From positions 496,001 through 560,000 of the forward strand of contig OX638353.1 in assembly GCA_951813255.1 (NCBI GenBank): 64,000 nucleotides of DNA, written 5' to 3'. The position numbers and the translations under genes were made by a program. Below the pieces are notes generated by a model. It saw only the letters and a list, made by a program, of their open reading frames with translations. It was not told where the DNA came from and did not search any database. Positions 50,735 through 60,010 of the stretch are shown piece after piece. How positions within the stretch are numbered: position 1 is the first letter of the stretch; each line of letters starts with the position of its first letter. The stretch is from an uncultured Dehalococcoidia bacterium. GTDB taxonomy: Bacteria; Chloroflexota; Dehalococcoidia; Lucifugimonadales; JAAXIE01.

Positions 50735-53700
50735 TTAGTCGTTCCCAGCTGCGGCTGTGACCACCTCTCCCTCTTCTTCCGCGTCTCCCTGCAATTTCGC
50801 CATAAACCTGAGCAGCCGGTTCAACGTGAGCACCAACTGGTCTTGCCAAGGGCGGTTGCCTCGCCGGTGGCTCATCTGCAGTTGGTTGTTCCCTACGCGT
50901 ACCAGCGGACCCAAAGCCCTCTCCAAGGCCGCCTTCGCGCCACCTACAGGGTGGGACAGGCGCATGACGATGCTAGCGTCGGCCCATGCTACTGAGAGCA
51001 GCCCGGCCCGGTCGGCCAGCACCCGTACGCGAGAGATGTAGAGCAGGTCTGCCACCGGCTCCGGGACGGGCCCGAATCGGTCCCGCATCTCCTCCGCAAT
51101 CCCGTCGACTTGCTCCGGCGAGTCAGCACGGGCAAGTCGCTGGTACACCTCCAGACGGGCAGGGAGATGGGAGATGTACTCTTCGGGTATGTGGGCTGTG
51201 AGTGGGAGGTTGACTCTGGCCTGCGCTATGATCGGACTGGCGGGGACCCCCACATCGGGCGCGCCAACCTCTTGCTGCGCTTCGCCCACGGCTTGGTTCA
51301 GCAGTTGAGAATACAGCTCGAACCCAACCGCGTGGATATTGCCACTCTGCTCCGCTCCTAGGATGTTTCCCGCGCCCCGGATCTCCAGATCCCGCATGGC
51401 GATGCGGAACCCGGAGCCTAGCTCCGATGCCTCCAGGACCGCTGCCAGCCGCTTTCCTGCCGCTTGGGTAATGCGTCGTCTCGGTGGGGTGAGAAGGTAG
51501 GCGTAGGCCCGTTGCGTGGCGCGCCCAACCCGACCCCGTAGCTGGTACAACTGGGAGAGGCCGAACCGGTCAGCCCGGTCGATGATTAGAGTGTTGGCGT
51601 TGGGGATGTCCAGCCCCGACTCTATGATGGATGTACACACGAGCACGTCCATCTCACCTTGGGCGAACCGCGACATTACTTCCTCGAGTTCGTTCTCCTG
51701 CATCCGACCGTGGCCGATGCCAATGGTGGCTTGTGGCACGAGTTGCTTGATGTGGTCCGCTATCCGCTGAATCGAGTTGATACGGTTGTGAAGGAAGAAG
51801 GCTTGTCCGCCACGGTCCAGCTCGCGCTGAATGGCCTCCTGTATCACATCGTCGCTGTACTCACACACGGTAGTCTTGACCGGCAGCCTCTCCTCAGGAG
51901 GTGTCTCCATGGTGCTCATGTCACGGATACCCGACAACGACATGTAGAGTGTACGAGGGATTGGTGTGGCGCTCAGGGTCAGTATGTCCACCTCACGGCG
52001 CAGGCGTTTGAGCTGCTCCTTGTGGACTACGCCGAAGCGCTGCTCCTCGTCCACTATCACGAGCCCAAGGTTCTTTAGACTCACGTCCTTCTGCAGCAGC
52101 CTGTGGGTGCCGATGACGATGTCCACCGTGCCCAGCTTCAGGCGTTCGATGACGCCGTCCTGCTCCTTCGCCGTGCGGAAACGGCTGAGCACTTCCACCC
52201 TAACAGGGAAGGGGGCAAGGCGTTCGGTGAAAGTGGCGTAGTGCTGTTGGGCCAGAACGGTGGTTGGTACGAGGATAGCCACCTGTGTGCCATCCTCTAC
52301 TGCCTTGAAGGCTGCCCGCAAAGCCACTTCGGTCTTTCCGTAGCCCACGTCACCACACACCAAGCGGTCCATAGGCTGCGGGTTCTCCATCCCGGCCTTC
52401 ACTTCATCGATGGTTCGACGCTGATCTTCCGTCTCCTCATAGGGAAAGGAATCCTCCAGCTCCCGCTGCCAAGCGGAGTCTCCGGAGAAGGGGTGCCCTT
52501 GCGCTACTTGGCGCGAAGCATAGAGTTGCAGAAGTTCCTGGGCCATTTCCTTGGTCGATGCCTTGGCTCGGGCCTTGGCGCGTGCCCACTCCTGTGTGTT
52601 GAGGCGGGTCAGAGATGGTTCTTGATCGCTGGGGGCCAAATAAGGGGACACCCGGTCCAATTGGCCCGTGGGGACCAGTAGTTTGTCCCCCTCGGCGTAT
52701 TCCAAGACTAAGTATTCTTGGTGCTCGCCGTTCGCCTCCCGCTGCTGGGTGCCAGCGAACCGCCCGATGCCATGGTCCACATGTACCACGTACTCTCCAG
52801 TTGTCAGCTGCGACGCAGGAGCATTCCCCCGCACTACGGAGCGCCGCCGGGATGGCCTCTCCTTTGAGACGCCAAACAGCTCGGCATCGCTGACAACCAC
52901 GGTGCGCACGCCTTGGGACTCCAGAGTCCAACCACCCTGCAGGAAGTCGGAGACTAGGGAAACGCTGCCCGCTTCGGGAGCTTCCTCCAAGCCTTCGTGG
53001 ACCGAAGCCCCAGTTCCCGTTTCCTGCAGGATTTCCCTTACCCGACGGGCATGGCGGCTGACTACCACCACCCTCGCACCAGCCTGTGCTTCTATCGTCG
53101 CTTGTTCCGCGAAGTGTTCAAGCCGCCCGTGGTAGAGGGAGGGCGTGCGAAACGCAACGGTGGATTCGTCGCCGCCAAACTGTAGAGATAGGTGGCGTGT
53201 GTCGGCCAACCGTCCATGGAAGTCCTGCCAGTCCAATTGGGGGGCTGGGAAGTTGGTGGGCAATTCACCACGGCCCTCTCGTGCATGGCGCAGTTCCCAC
53301 ATGCGGTGCGTCAGTTCGTACCCGGTTGAGGCCACCTGTTCATCACTGCTAATGACTACCAAGGCCTCTTCTGGCAAATAGTCCAACAGGCAGCCATGGT
53401 TGAGCAGACCGTTATAGAAGGCGTGCTCTTCCACCCCTTGACCCGCGAATATAGCCGCCAACTCTTCGTCAATGCGGTCTTTAACGCTGGCGGTGCAGTC
53501 GGTGAAATTCATTTCGGCGATGAGGCGTGATACCTCGTCCCGGCTGGCAAGGGATGGCAGGGCCTCTCGGCAAGGCATTACTGTCACCGAGCCCACCGCA
53601 TCCACTGACCGCTGACTGCTGGGGTTAAAGAGGCGGATGCTGTCTATTTCATCCCCTACGAACTCAAGCCGGGCCGGAAGCGTGGCTTGGGGCGAAAAGA

Positions 53701-54259
53701 CGTCAACAATGCCTCCTCTCAGGCTGAAGGAGCCGGGAACCTCCACCCCGTCATCGCGACGGTAGCCCAGTTCGACCCATTGGGTAAGCAACTGCCCCAG
53801 CCTCACGCGCTGTCCGACGGACAATGTGTGGCTGGCCTTTCGGAAGGCGTTGGGGGGTATGGTCTTACGCAATGCGCCGACTACAGAGGTCACAACCATG
53901 AAAGGGGCGTCCTGTCGCGGGGCCATCCCTGCTAAAGCCGCCAGCCTCTGATTGTTGGTAAGACCGTCAGACACAAGCCGTTCGAAGGGTATGGCCTCCG
54001 GTTCCGGTAGGTAATGCAGCGCCTCGTGTTGCCCCAGGTAGGTCAGCAGTTCTCCGTGGAGCCGCCGTGCTTCATCGGGTCTGGGAGCGATCACCAGAAC
54101 AGGAACGTTCAGCTTCTGCCAGAGTGATGCCAGCATCAGGGGCGCTGCCGCGGGCAGCACAGCTATGGTGGGAGACTGCTTATCGCGCGTAATCGTCTCG
54201 ATCAAGTCACGGTAGGCTTGGGTCGCCTCCACAGAGGCGAACAGGCCTGTAAGGCTCAT
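50735..54259 (-). CDS. mfd: Transcription-repair coupling factor
   Basis: A 1174-residue Mfd, which releases stalled RNA polymerase and recruits UvrA. In order: the UvrB-like N-terminal region (residues 1-330), the RNA-polymerase-interacting domain near 490-560 (VHVDHGIGRF), the superfamily 2 motor with Walker A GDVGYGKTE near 634 and DEEQRFGV near 735, the TRG-like region with LRGRVGRATQRAYAYL near 900, and the C-terminal TRCF domain. Length is normal. It starts at ATG 54259; upstream (54260-54430) is divergent with proB. It runs convergent with the HAD gene. Confidence 0.96.
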   Translation of the reverse strand: MSLTGLFASVEATQAYRDLIETITRDKQSPTIAVLPAAAPLMLASLWQKLNVPVLVIAPRPDEARRLHGELLTYLGQHEALHYLPEPEAIPFERLVSDGLTNNQRLAALAGMAPRQDAPFMVVTSVVGALRKTIPPNAFRKASHTLSVGQRVRLGQLLTQWVELGYRRDDGVEVPGSFSLRGGIVDVFSPQATLPARLEFVGDEIDSIRLFNPSSQRSVDAVGSVTVMPCREALPSLASRDEVSRLIAEMNFTDCTASVKDRIDEELAAIFAGQGVEEHAFYNGLLNHGCLLDYLPEEALVVISSDEQVASTGYELTHRMWELRHAREGRGELPTNFPAPQLDWQDFHGRLADTRHLSLQFGGDESTVAFRTPSLYHGRLEHFAEQATIEAQAGARVVVVSRHARRVREILQETGTGASVHEGLEEAPEAGSVSLVSDFLQGGWTLESQGVRTVVVSDAELFGVSKERPSRRRSVVRGNAPASQLTTGEYVVHVDHGIGRFAGTQQREANGEHQEYLVLEYAEGDKLLVPTGQLDRVSPYLAPSDQEPSLTRLNTQEWARAKARAKASTKEMAQELLQLYASRQVAQGHPFSGDSAWQRELEDSFPYEETEDQRRTIDEVKAGMENPQPMDRLVCGDVGYGKTEVALRAAFKAVEDGTQVAILVPTTVLAQQHYATFTERLAPFPVRVEVLSRFRTAKEQDGVIERLKLGTVDIVIGTHRLLQKDVSLKNLGLVIVDEEQRFGVVHKEQLKRLRREVDILTLSATPIPRTLYMSLSGIRDMSTMETPPEERLPVKTTVCEYSDDVIQEAIQRELDRGGQAFFLHNRINSIQRIADHIKQLVPQATIGIGHGRMQENELEEVMSRFAQGEMDVLVCTSIIESGLDIPNANTLIIDRADRFGLSQLYQLRGRVGRATQRAYAYLLTPPRRRITQAAGKRLAAVLEASELGSGFRIAMRDLEIRGAGNILGAEQSGNIHAVGFELYSQLLNQAVGEAQQEVGAPDVGVPASPIIAQARVNLPLTAHIPEEYISHLPARLEVYQRLARADSPEQVDGIAEEMRDRFGPVPEPVADLLYISRVRVLADRAGLLSVAWADASIVMRLSHPVGGAKAALERALGPLVRVGNNQLQMSHRRGNRPWQDQLVLTLNRLLRFMAKLQGDAEEEGEVVTAAAGND

Positions 54260-54385
54260 ACAAGGCTCCAGTCAACAGACAATAAAATCTGGGCCGGCCC
54301 CAAGGGGCCAGCCGTCGCAAGAATTCTAACCTTGTCAGACAGGCGGGACAAGGCGGATGCTTCATCAGGTGACAGATCGGACCGC

Positions 54386-54394
54386 TGATATAAT
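54386..54394 (+). promoter_or_regulatory. Extended -10 promoter for proBA
   Basis: TGATATAAT at 54386-54394, identical to the box before the MscS gene, lies 37 bases before the predicted proB start. No clear -35 hexamer is visible. Confidence 0.6.
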
Positions 54395-54430
54395 GGCGGT
54401 GGATTTTCGGAATTGAGGGAGAGTCTCGCA

Positions 54431-55597
54431 TTGGCCGACCACGGATTGGAGTTGGAGAGCACCGGCTACCAACTAGACCGAGGGAGTGTCAAATACCATC
54501 GGGTGGTGGTGAAAGCTGGTACCAGCGTCCTGACCAACGGCAGCGACCATCTGGACATGGGCGTGCTGGAGTCCCTCACGCGACAGATGGCCCAGCTACG
54601 CCTCTGGGATGTAGAGGCCTTGCTGGTTACCTCAGGAGCCATCGCAGCCGGGAGGCAGGTGATTGGTGAGGGCCACCAGCGACGCGACATACCCTTCCGC
54701 CAAGTGCTGGCCGCTGTGGGCCAAGGCAGCCTGCTAAATACCTACGAGGAGTTGTTCGCTCGACATGGCGTTACCGTGGGCCAAGCCCTTCTGACTTGGA
54801 ACGACCTTTCCGACCGCCAACGCTACCTGAACATACGAGGTACCCTCACCACGTTAATGGGTTTGGGCGTGGTGCCTATCCTGAATGAGAACGATGTTGT
54901 GGCTGTCGATGAAATTGGTGAGAACTTTGGCGACAACGACCACCTCTCGGCCTTGGTCGCCAACTTGGTTGACGCCGAGTTGCTGATAACCCTCACCGAT
55001 ACTGAGGGCCTCTTTACCGCTGACCCGCGTCACGACCCCAACGCCACACTTTTGCGCGTAGTGGACCGGGTGGATGGTTCCGTTCTAGCCATGGCAGGGG
55101 AGGAGCACAGCGCCAGTTCACGCGGTGGAATGCCAGCCAAGCTGGATGCAGCCCATCAAGTTACGTTATCTGGTATCTCCATGGTCATATGCCGTGGAAG
55201 TGAGCCGAACGTTATCCTGCGCCTCGCATGTGGTGAACCCATCGGCACCTACTTCGTCCCTGCGGGCAGCCGTATGGAGAGCCGCAAGCGATGGATGCTC
55301 AGCGGTCTGAACAATCACGGCGAGATCACCATCGACCAAGGTGCCCAGGGAGCACTGTTAAGAGAGCACCGCAGCCTGCTGCCTCCCGGTATAATGGGAG
55401 CCAGCGGTAGCTTCCAGCGAGGTGACACGGTCTACGTCTTGGGGGCAACAGGAACGCGCCTAGCTTGCGGTATAACCAACTACAGTGCGGAAGATGTGGA
55501 GCGGATCAAGGGACAGCATTCCCACAGCATTTGGCAGGTCTTGGGGTACCACTTTGGGGAGGAAGTGATCCACCGCAATAATCTGGTACTGTTGTAG
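54431..55597 (+). CDS. proB: Glutamate 5-kinase
   Basis: A 388-residue kinase for the first step of proline synthesis. The amino-acid kinase domain has VVVKAGTSVLTNG (near 26-38), VTSGAIAAGRQ, LLTWNDLSDRQRYLNIRGTL, NENDVVAVDEIGENFGDNDHLSALVA and SSRGGMPAKLDAA. A C-terminal PUA domain (about 283-370, KRWMLSGLNNHGEITIDQGA) is present. The start is set at TTG 54431 because GAGGGAGAG ends seven bases before it; the other in-frame TTG at 54413 lacks a site, and no ATG or GTG fits. The N-terminus is about 20 residues longer than usual. The reductase proA begins seven bases after its stop. Confidence 0.94.
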   Translation: MADHGLELESTGYQLDRGSVKYHRVVVKAGTSVLTNGSDHLDMGVLESLTRQMAQLRLWDVEALLVTSGAIAAGRQVIGEGHQRRDIPFRQVLAAVGQGSLLNTYEELFARHGVTVGQALLTWNDLSDRQRYLNIRGTLTTLMGLGVVPILNENDVVAVDEIGENFGDNDHLSALVANLVDAELLITLTDTEGLFTADPRHDPNATLLRVVDRVDGSVLAMAGEEHSASSRGGMPAKLDAAHQVTLSGISMVICRGSEPNVILRLACGEPIGTYFVPAGSRMESRKRWMLSGLNNHGEITIDQGAQGALLREHRSLLPPGIMGASGSFQRGDTVYVLGATGTRLACGITNYSAEDVERIKGQHSHSIWQVLGYHFGEEVIHRNNLVLL

Positions 55598-55604
55598 AGC
55601 GACG

Positions 55605-56879
55605 ATGACGACATCCAAGGAAATACTACAAGCTAAGGGGAAAGAGGCGAGAGCTTCCAGCCGTCAGTTGAGCAAGGGCGGCGCAGAGGCCAAGAATCGC
55701 GCGCTCTTGAACTTGGCGGAGCTGCTCCTTTCTGAACAGGGCGCAATCCTGGAAGCAAATAGTGCCGACTGCGAAGATGCGCAAGCCAACGGACTCTCTG
55801 GCACATGGCTTGACAGGCTGCTTCTCACTCCGGGCCGCTTGGAGGCGGTGGCCAAGGATGTCAGGAACGTGGCTGCCCTCCCAGATCCAGTGGGCGAGAT
55901 GTTCGATGCCCGTGTGCTGCCCAACGGCCTCTCGACGGGAAAGAGAAGGGTGCCTCTGGGAGTTATTGGTTCTATCTACGAGAGCCGCCCTAATGTGACT
56001 ATCGATATCTTCAGCCTCAGTTTCAAAGCGGGGAACGCTTGCATCCTGCGGGGCGGTCGAGAAGCTCTGCGTTCCAACAAGGCGTTGGCGGAAGTAGTAT
56101 GGCAGGCCTTAGAAAACAACGGTTGGCCTCGCGGGGCACTGCAGTTCGTTGAGGACCCCGACCGGTCGCTAGTAGAGGCGATGGTGGGGATGCGGGACTA
56201 CATCGACCTGCTGATTCCCCGTGGAGGGGCGGATCTCATCCGCTATGTCGGAGAGAACGCCTCGATGCCTGTAATTACAGGAGGGGTCGGGGTCTGCCAT
56301 ACCTACATCGACAGGTCCGCTGATTTGGATATGGCGACCGCCATATCCTATAACGCCAAGGTGCAGCGTCCCACGGTCTGCAACGCCATGGATACGTTGC
56401 TGGTGCACTCCGAGATCGCCCCTAGGTGGCTACCCCAGATCGCGCTCGAGTGGCTCAATGCCGGTGTCCAGATGAGGTGCGACCGCCGGGCGCTCAGTAT
56501 ACTGGCCGCAAACGGCGATGAGGCCTTACAGGAGGCCACGGACGAAGACTGGGGCAAGGAACACTTGGCCTTGGTGGCCTCAGTGCGCGTGGTGGACTCG
56601 CTCGACGATGCCATGGAGCACATCGAGCAATACGGATCAGGCCACTCGGAGGCGATAGTATCCGAAGACTACTCTGCTGCCATGCGGTTTCTCGATGAGG
56701 TGGATGCCGCCGCTGTGTACGTCAACGCCAGTACCCGGTTTACAGATGGCGCCGAGTTCGGATTGGGGGCTGAGGTAGGTATCAGCACCCAGAAGTTCCA
56801 TGCCCGAGGACCGATGGGACTGCGTGAATTGACCACCTACAAGTGGGTAGTCATGGGCAACGGCCAAATCAGGTCCTAA
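55605..56879 (+). CDS. proA: Gamma-glutamyl phosphate reductase
   Basis: A 424-residue aldehyde-dehydrogenase-fold enzyme that reduces glutamyl-5-phosphate in proline synthesis. It has PLGVIGSIYESRPNVTIDIF, SFKAGNACILRGGREALRSN, LIPRGGADLIRY, the catalytic Cys in RPTVCNAMDTLLVH (near 263), EDYSAAMRFLDEVDAAAVYVNASTRFTDGAEFGLGAEVGIST and GPMGLRELTTYKW at the end. Length is normal. The ATG at 55605 is seven bases after proB, so the two form an operon. A strong ribosome-binding site for a further small gene follows immediately after the stop. Confidence 0.95.
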   Translation: MTTSKEILQAKGKEARASSRQLSKGGAEAKNRALLNLAELLLSEQGAILEANSADCEDAQANGLSGTWLDRLLLTPGRLEAVAKDVRNVAALPDPVGEMFDARVLPNGLSTGKRRVPLGVIGSIYESRPNVTIDIFSLSFKAGNACILRGGREALRSNKALAEVVWQALENNGWPRGALQFVEDPDRSLVEAMVGMRDYIDLLIPRGGADLIRYVGENASMPVITGGVGVCHTYIDRSADLDMATAISYNAKVQRPTVCNAMDTLLVHSEIAPRWLPQIALEWLNAGVQMRCDRRALSILAANGDEALQEATDEDWGKEHLALVASVRVVDSLDDAMEHIEQYGSGHSEAIVSEDYSAAMRFLDEVDAAAVYVNASTRFTDGAEFGLGAEVGISTQKFHARGPMGLRELTTYKWVVMGNGQIRS

Positions 56880-56895
56880 ACTCAGGAGGTCCGTC

Positions 56896-57210
56896 ACGCC
56901 GGACTATTGGTTCGAACGCGACTGCCGCACCCCTCACTCCGAGTCATATGCCGTCATTGACGATGAGCAGGCCATCGGACGATTGGACTTGCACTATGCT
57001 CCTACTGTGGTGCATGCCACTCTATGCGTCCCCGAGAGCTTCACCACTGAGGATATCCAAGACCTCATAGAAACCATCGATGATGAACTGGTCGACATGG
57101 TGGGGGTGACTCGAGACGAGTTCGTGGTACACGTTTTCCAAGGACGTGAGACTGGGGTTTTCAGTGACCGGGACTTGGAGAGCGGAGCCAATGGGCGCAC
57201 GGGTTGCTAG
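56896..57210 (+). CDS. Small acidic protein of unknown function; start codon apparently ACG
   Basis: A frame of about 104 residues follows proA. Its composition is protein-like: YWFERDCRTPHSESYAVID, IGRLDLHYAPTVVHATLCVPE, IQDLIETIDDELVDMVGV, DEFVVHVFQGRETGVFSDRDLE. A perfect AGGAGGT (56884-56890) is spaced six bases from an ACG at 56896, exactly where an ATG would be expected. The first standard in-frame start is TTG 56983, which would give 75 residues and discard a coding-like segment. So either the start is ACG, or ATG mutated to ACG, or there is a base error. No family is recognised. It is convergent with the transketolase genes 25 bases away. Confidence 0.55.
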   Translation, partial: TPDYWFERDCRTPHSESYAVIDDEQAIGRLDLHYAPTVVHATLCVPESFTTEDIQDLIETIDDELVDMVGVTRDEFVVHVFQGRETGVFSDRDLESGANGRTGC

Positions 57211-57235
57211 AAGGGTTGCGACTCGGGTCTCGTTT

Positions 57236-58183
57236 CTAGCCCTTCCTCTGTACCGCCTGCCTCACCGCGGACTCTACATCGCTCACACCCAAGCCGTACT
57301 TGGTCAATAGCTCGGCGGGCTGTCCTGACTCTGCGTAGCCTGATAGCGACACTACTTCCAATGGTACCGGTCGGCGCTCCCCCAGAACGCGGCCGACGAT
57401 GCTCGCGAGCCCGCCGTGCACGTAGTGCTCTTCCGCAGTCACGATTGCGCCCGTCTCATGGGCTGCCTTGAGCACCGCTTCCTCATCGAAGGGTTGCAGA
57501 GTGTGCATGTTAATGACCCGGACGCTCATTCCATGCTCACCCATATTGGAGGAAGCTTGTAGCGCTACCGGCACCATTGTGCCCGTGGCGATGATAGTAG
57601 CATCCTGTCCCAGTACCATCTCCTCGGCTTTACCCAATTCAAACTCATAATCTTCAGAGTGAACTACGGGAGTTGCGGGGCGGTACAGGCGTATGTAAAA
57701 GGGTCCATGGGTTTCGGCTGCCACTCGCACCGCTTGTCGTGTCTCAATCGCATCCGAAGGCGCCACCACGGTGAAACCTGGCAGGGAGCAGGCGAGCGCT
57801 AAGTCTTCGATGCCTTGGGCCGACATGCCATCCTCCCCGGTGAGCAGGCCGGCGTGAGTGCATACCACTTTCACGTTCAGATGAGGCTGGGCGATTGCAA
57901 CTCGTAGCTGATCGAATGGGCGTCCTGTGCCGAAGACTGCGAAGGTGCTGACGAAAGGAATCTTCCCCGAGGCTGCCAGACCCGCCGCTACTCCCATCAT
58001 ATTCTGTTCGGCAGGGCCGAAATCGAAGAAGCGGTCGGGGTATTCAGCGGCGAAAAGGTGAGTGAAGGTGGACTTGTTGAGGTCGCCACCGAGGACTACC
58101 ACATCTGCATTTTCACGCCCCAACTCCAAAAGGGTCCTGCCGTATATCTCTCGGGTTGAAGCAGCCGCTGGCGCCGTTGCCAT
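57236..58183 (-). CDS. Transketolase, C-terminal subunit
   Basis: A 315-residue protein carrying the pyrimidine-binding and C-terminal transketolase domains. It has GPAEQNMMGVAAGLAASGKIPFVSTFAVF (the Glu that activates thiamine diphosphate is in AEQN), HAGLLTGEDGMSAQGIEDLAL, RLYRPATPV, and the C-terminal VTAEEHYVHGGLASIV. It works with the N-terminal subunit encoded upstream. GTG 58189, ATG 58186 and ATG 58183 are all possible starts after GAGGTG; the last is chosen. The gap between the two subunits is 28-34 bases. Substrate could be pentose phosphates or another 2-ketol donor. Confidence 0.9.
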   Translation of the reverse strand: MATAPAAASTREIYGRTLLELGRENADVVVLGGDLNKSTFTHLFAAEYPDRFFDFGPAEQNMMGVAAGLAASGKIPFVSTFAVFGTGRPFDQLRVAIAQPHLNVKVVCTHAGLLTGEDGMSAQGIEDLALACSLPGFTVVAPSDAIETRQAVRVAAETHGPFYIRLYRPATPVVHSEDYEFELGKAEEMVLGQDATIIATGTMVPVALQASSNMGEHGMSVRVINMHTLQPFDEEAVLKAAHETGAIVTAEEHYVHGGLASIVGRVLGERRPVPLEVVSLSGYAESGQPAELLTKYGLGVSDVESAVRQAVQRKG

Positions 58184-58217
58184 CATCACCTCGATTGATG
58201 CTGTATAGGAAACTGGG

Positions 58218-59063
58218 TTAGGACAACTCCTTCATGGCCTCGTCATACTCTTCTTTGGTAGGAGCCCGGCCATGGAAGTCAGGGTTGTTCTCCATCATGC
58301 CCACGCCCCGTCCCTTGGTCGTGCGCGCCAGTACCATAGTGGGACGGTTCCGGGTGCGTCCTGCCTGTCTCAGGGCATCTCGGACTTGACCGATGTTGTG
58401 GCCATCTACTTCCAGAACGCGCCAGCCAAACGCCCGCCACTTGGAGGCCAACGGTTCCAGCTTCATCACGTCGTCGGTAAACCGGTCATTCTGAATACGG
58501 TTGCGGTCGATGATGGCGATGAGGTTACTCAGTCCGTAGTGCGAAGCGGACATGGCGGCCTCCCAGACCTGTCCTTCGTCGCACTCGCCGTCTCCCAGCA
58601 GCGCGTAGACCTTGTATGTCTTCTCGGACAATCGCGCGGCCAGGGCGGTCCCAACTGCGAAAGAAAGCCCCTGACCGAGGGAACCGGAGTTCATCTCGAC
58701 GCCTGGTGTGCCCGGGTGGGCGTGGCCCTGCAACATCGCACCCGTTTTCCGGAAGCCCCACAACTCCTCGCGAGGGAAATATCCACGTTTGGCCAGTACA
58801 ACATAGAGGCCTGGGCAGGCATGGCCCTTGCTGAGGATAAAGCGGTCACGGTCGGGCCATTTGGGATCGACTGAGTCGTGGCGCAAAACGTCAAAGTAGA
58901 GCGCTACCAAAATATCCATTTCGGAGAGGGAGCCTCCGGGGTGGCCGCTCCCTGCTTGGTAGATGACTTCGATGGCGTCCCGTCGCAGTTCTCGAGCAAT
59001 GCCCTCCAGTTCTTCTGTGGTGTGGCCATCGTTGCGGCTGGAGACACTACTTCTTGTCGCCAC
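58218..59063 (-). CDS. Transketolase, N-terminal subunit
   Basis: A 281-residue protein with the thiamine-diphosphate-binding transketolase domain. It has the family's AGSGHPGGSLSEMDILVALYF, ILSKGHACPGLYVVLA, GSLGQGLSFAVGTALAARL, and the TPP/Mg motif GDGECDEGQVWEAAM...IIDRNRIQ. Together with the next gene it makes one transketolase from two polypeptides, a common split form. The start is GTG 59063, with AGGAGGGAG about 12 bases upstream. A promoter with TGGACA and TATAAT lies at 59100-59129. Confidence 0.92.
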   Translation of the reverse strand: MATRSSVSSRNDGHTTEELEGIARELRRDAIEVIYQAGSGHPGGSLSEMDILVALYFDVLRHDSVDPKWPDRDRFILSKGHACPGLYVVLAKRGYFPREELWGFRKTGAMLQGHAHPGTPGVEMNSGSLGQGLSFAVGTALAARLSEKTYKVYALLGDGECDEGQVWEAAMSASHYGLSNLIAIIDRNRIQNDRFTDDVMKLEPLASKWRAFGWRVLEVDGHNIGQVRDALRQAGRTRNRPTMVLARTTKGRGVGMMENNPDFHGRAPTKEEYDEAMKELS

Positions 59064-59099
59064 CTAGTCGCTCTCCCTCCTAGTTGGGTAACGGCCACG

Positions 59100-59129
59100 A
59101 TTATAATCGGCGTTCAGAAGGGGTGTCCA
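59100..59129 (-). promoter_or_regulatory. Promoter of the split transketolase genes
   Basis: On the minus strand TGGACA (59129-59124), an 18-base spacer and TATAAT (59105-59100) lie 37 bases before the GTG. The -10 box is inside a palindrome, GATTATAATC, so it could also be read on the plus strand. Confidence 0.6.
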
Positions 59130-59153
59130 TATACAAGTTCAAGGGAGGATACC

Positions 59154-59159
59154 TATAAT
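59154..59159 (+). promoter_or_regulatory. -10 box directly before amidohydrolase start (leaderless mRNA)
   Basis: TATAAT at 59154-59159 ends five bases before the GTG at 59165, so transcription would start within one or two bases of it. AAGGGAGG at 59140-59147 is too far upstream and would lie outside the transcript. An in-frame TAA at 59156 excludes an earlier start. Confidence 0.55.
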
Positions 59160-59164
59160 CGTCC

Positions 59165-60007
59165 GTGGTGATACTCGACTTCCATACTCACATCCTGCCG
59201 CCTAGCTTCCAGCTTAATCGGGAGGACTACCTGCAACGCGACGCAACCTTTCGCCTCCTCTTCACCAATCCCAAAGCCAAATTGGCCACCGCTGAGCAAC
59301 TATTGGACGGGATGGACGGGGCGGAGGTAGATATGGCGTTGGCTATGGGTTATGGGTGGACAGACACTGAAGTAGCCAAAGAGGCTAACGATTATCTTTT
59401 GGAAGCTGCGGCCCGCAATCCTCGCCGTCTGGTGGTGTTTTGCTCGATCAATCCGGCGTGGGGGCAGTTTGCAGTGGACGAGATTGAGCGCTGTGCTCGC
59501 GGAGGAGCTAAGGGCATCGGCGAGTTGCACCCCGACAGCCAGGGGATTGACATTACGTCCCCAGACACGATGGCCCCGGTGATGGAAACAGGACGGCGCC
59601 TGGGGCTGATGGTTCTCACCCACAGCTCTGAACCTGTAGGGCACGACTACCCCGGCAAGGGACGTACCACTCCCCGTCGGCTTTTCGCCTTCTGCCGTAA
59701 CTTTCCACATAACAGGATCGTTTGCGCCCACTGGGGCGGTGGATTGCCCTTCTACACTCTGATGCCTGAAGTGGACGAGAGCCTTGCACACGTCTATTTC
59801 GATAGCGCTGCCACTCCCTTCCTATATCACTCAAGCGTCTATTCGTCTGCCGTTCATACAGCTGGCAGTCAGCGCATCCTTTTCGGTAGCGACTACCCCC
59901 TTCTGGGTTATGACCGCGCGCTGGGGCAGTTGTCAGAGGCTGGTCTGTCCTCTGAGATATTGGAGCAGGTACTCTGGGGCAATGCATCTGCGCTGCTGGG
60001 GCTATGA
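59165..60007 (+). CDS. Amidohydrolase family metal-dependent hydrolase
   Basis: A 280-residue TIM-barrel hydrolase of the amidohydrolase-2 group, shorter than the one at 6647. It has DFHTHILPPSF with the HxH metal pair (His7, His9), MALAMGYGW, the metal His near 159 in LGLMVLTHSSEPVG, IVCAHWGGGLPFY, and GSDYPLLGYD with the catalytic Asp near 243. It may be a hydrolase or decarboxylase; the substrate is unknown. It starts at GTG 59165, immediately after a -10 box. The mug gene begins three bases after its stop, so it heads a four-gene run. Confidence 0.88.
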   Translation: MVILDFHTHILPPSFQLNREDYLQRDATFRLLFTNPKAKLATAEQLLDGMDGAEVDMALAMGYGWTDTEVAKEANDYLLEAAARNPRRLVVFCSINPAWGQFAVDEIERCARGGAKGIGELHPDSQGIDITSPDTMAPVMETGRRLGLMVLTHSSEPVGHDYPGKGRTTPRRLFAFCRNFPHNRIVCAHWGGGLPFYTLMPEVDESLAHVYFDSAATPFLYHSSVYSSAVHTAGSQRILFGSDYPLLGYDRALGQLSEAGLSSEILEQVLWGNASALLGL

Positions 60008-60010
60008 GCC

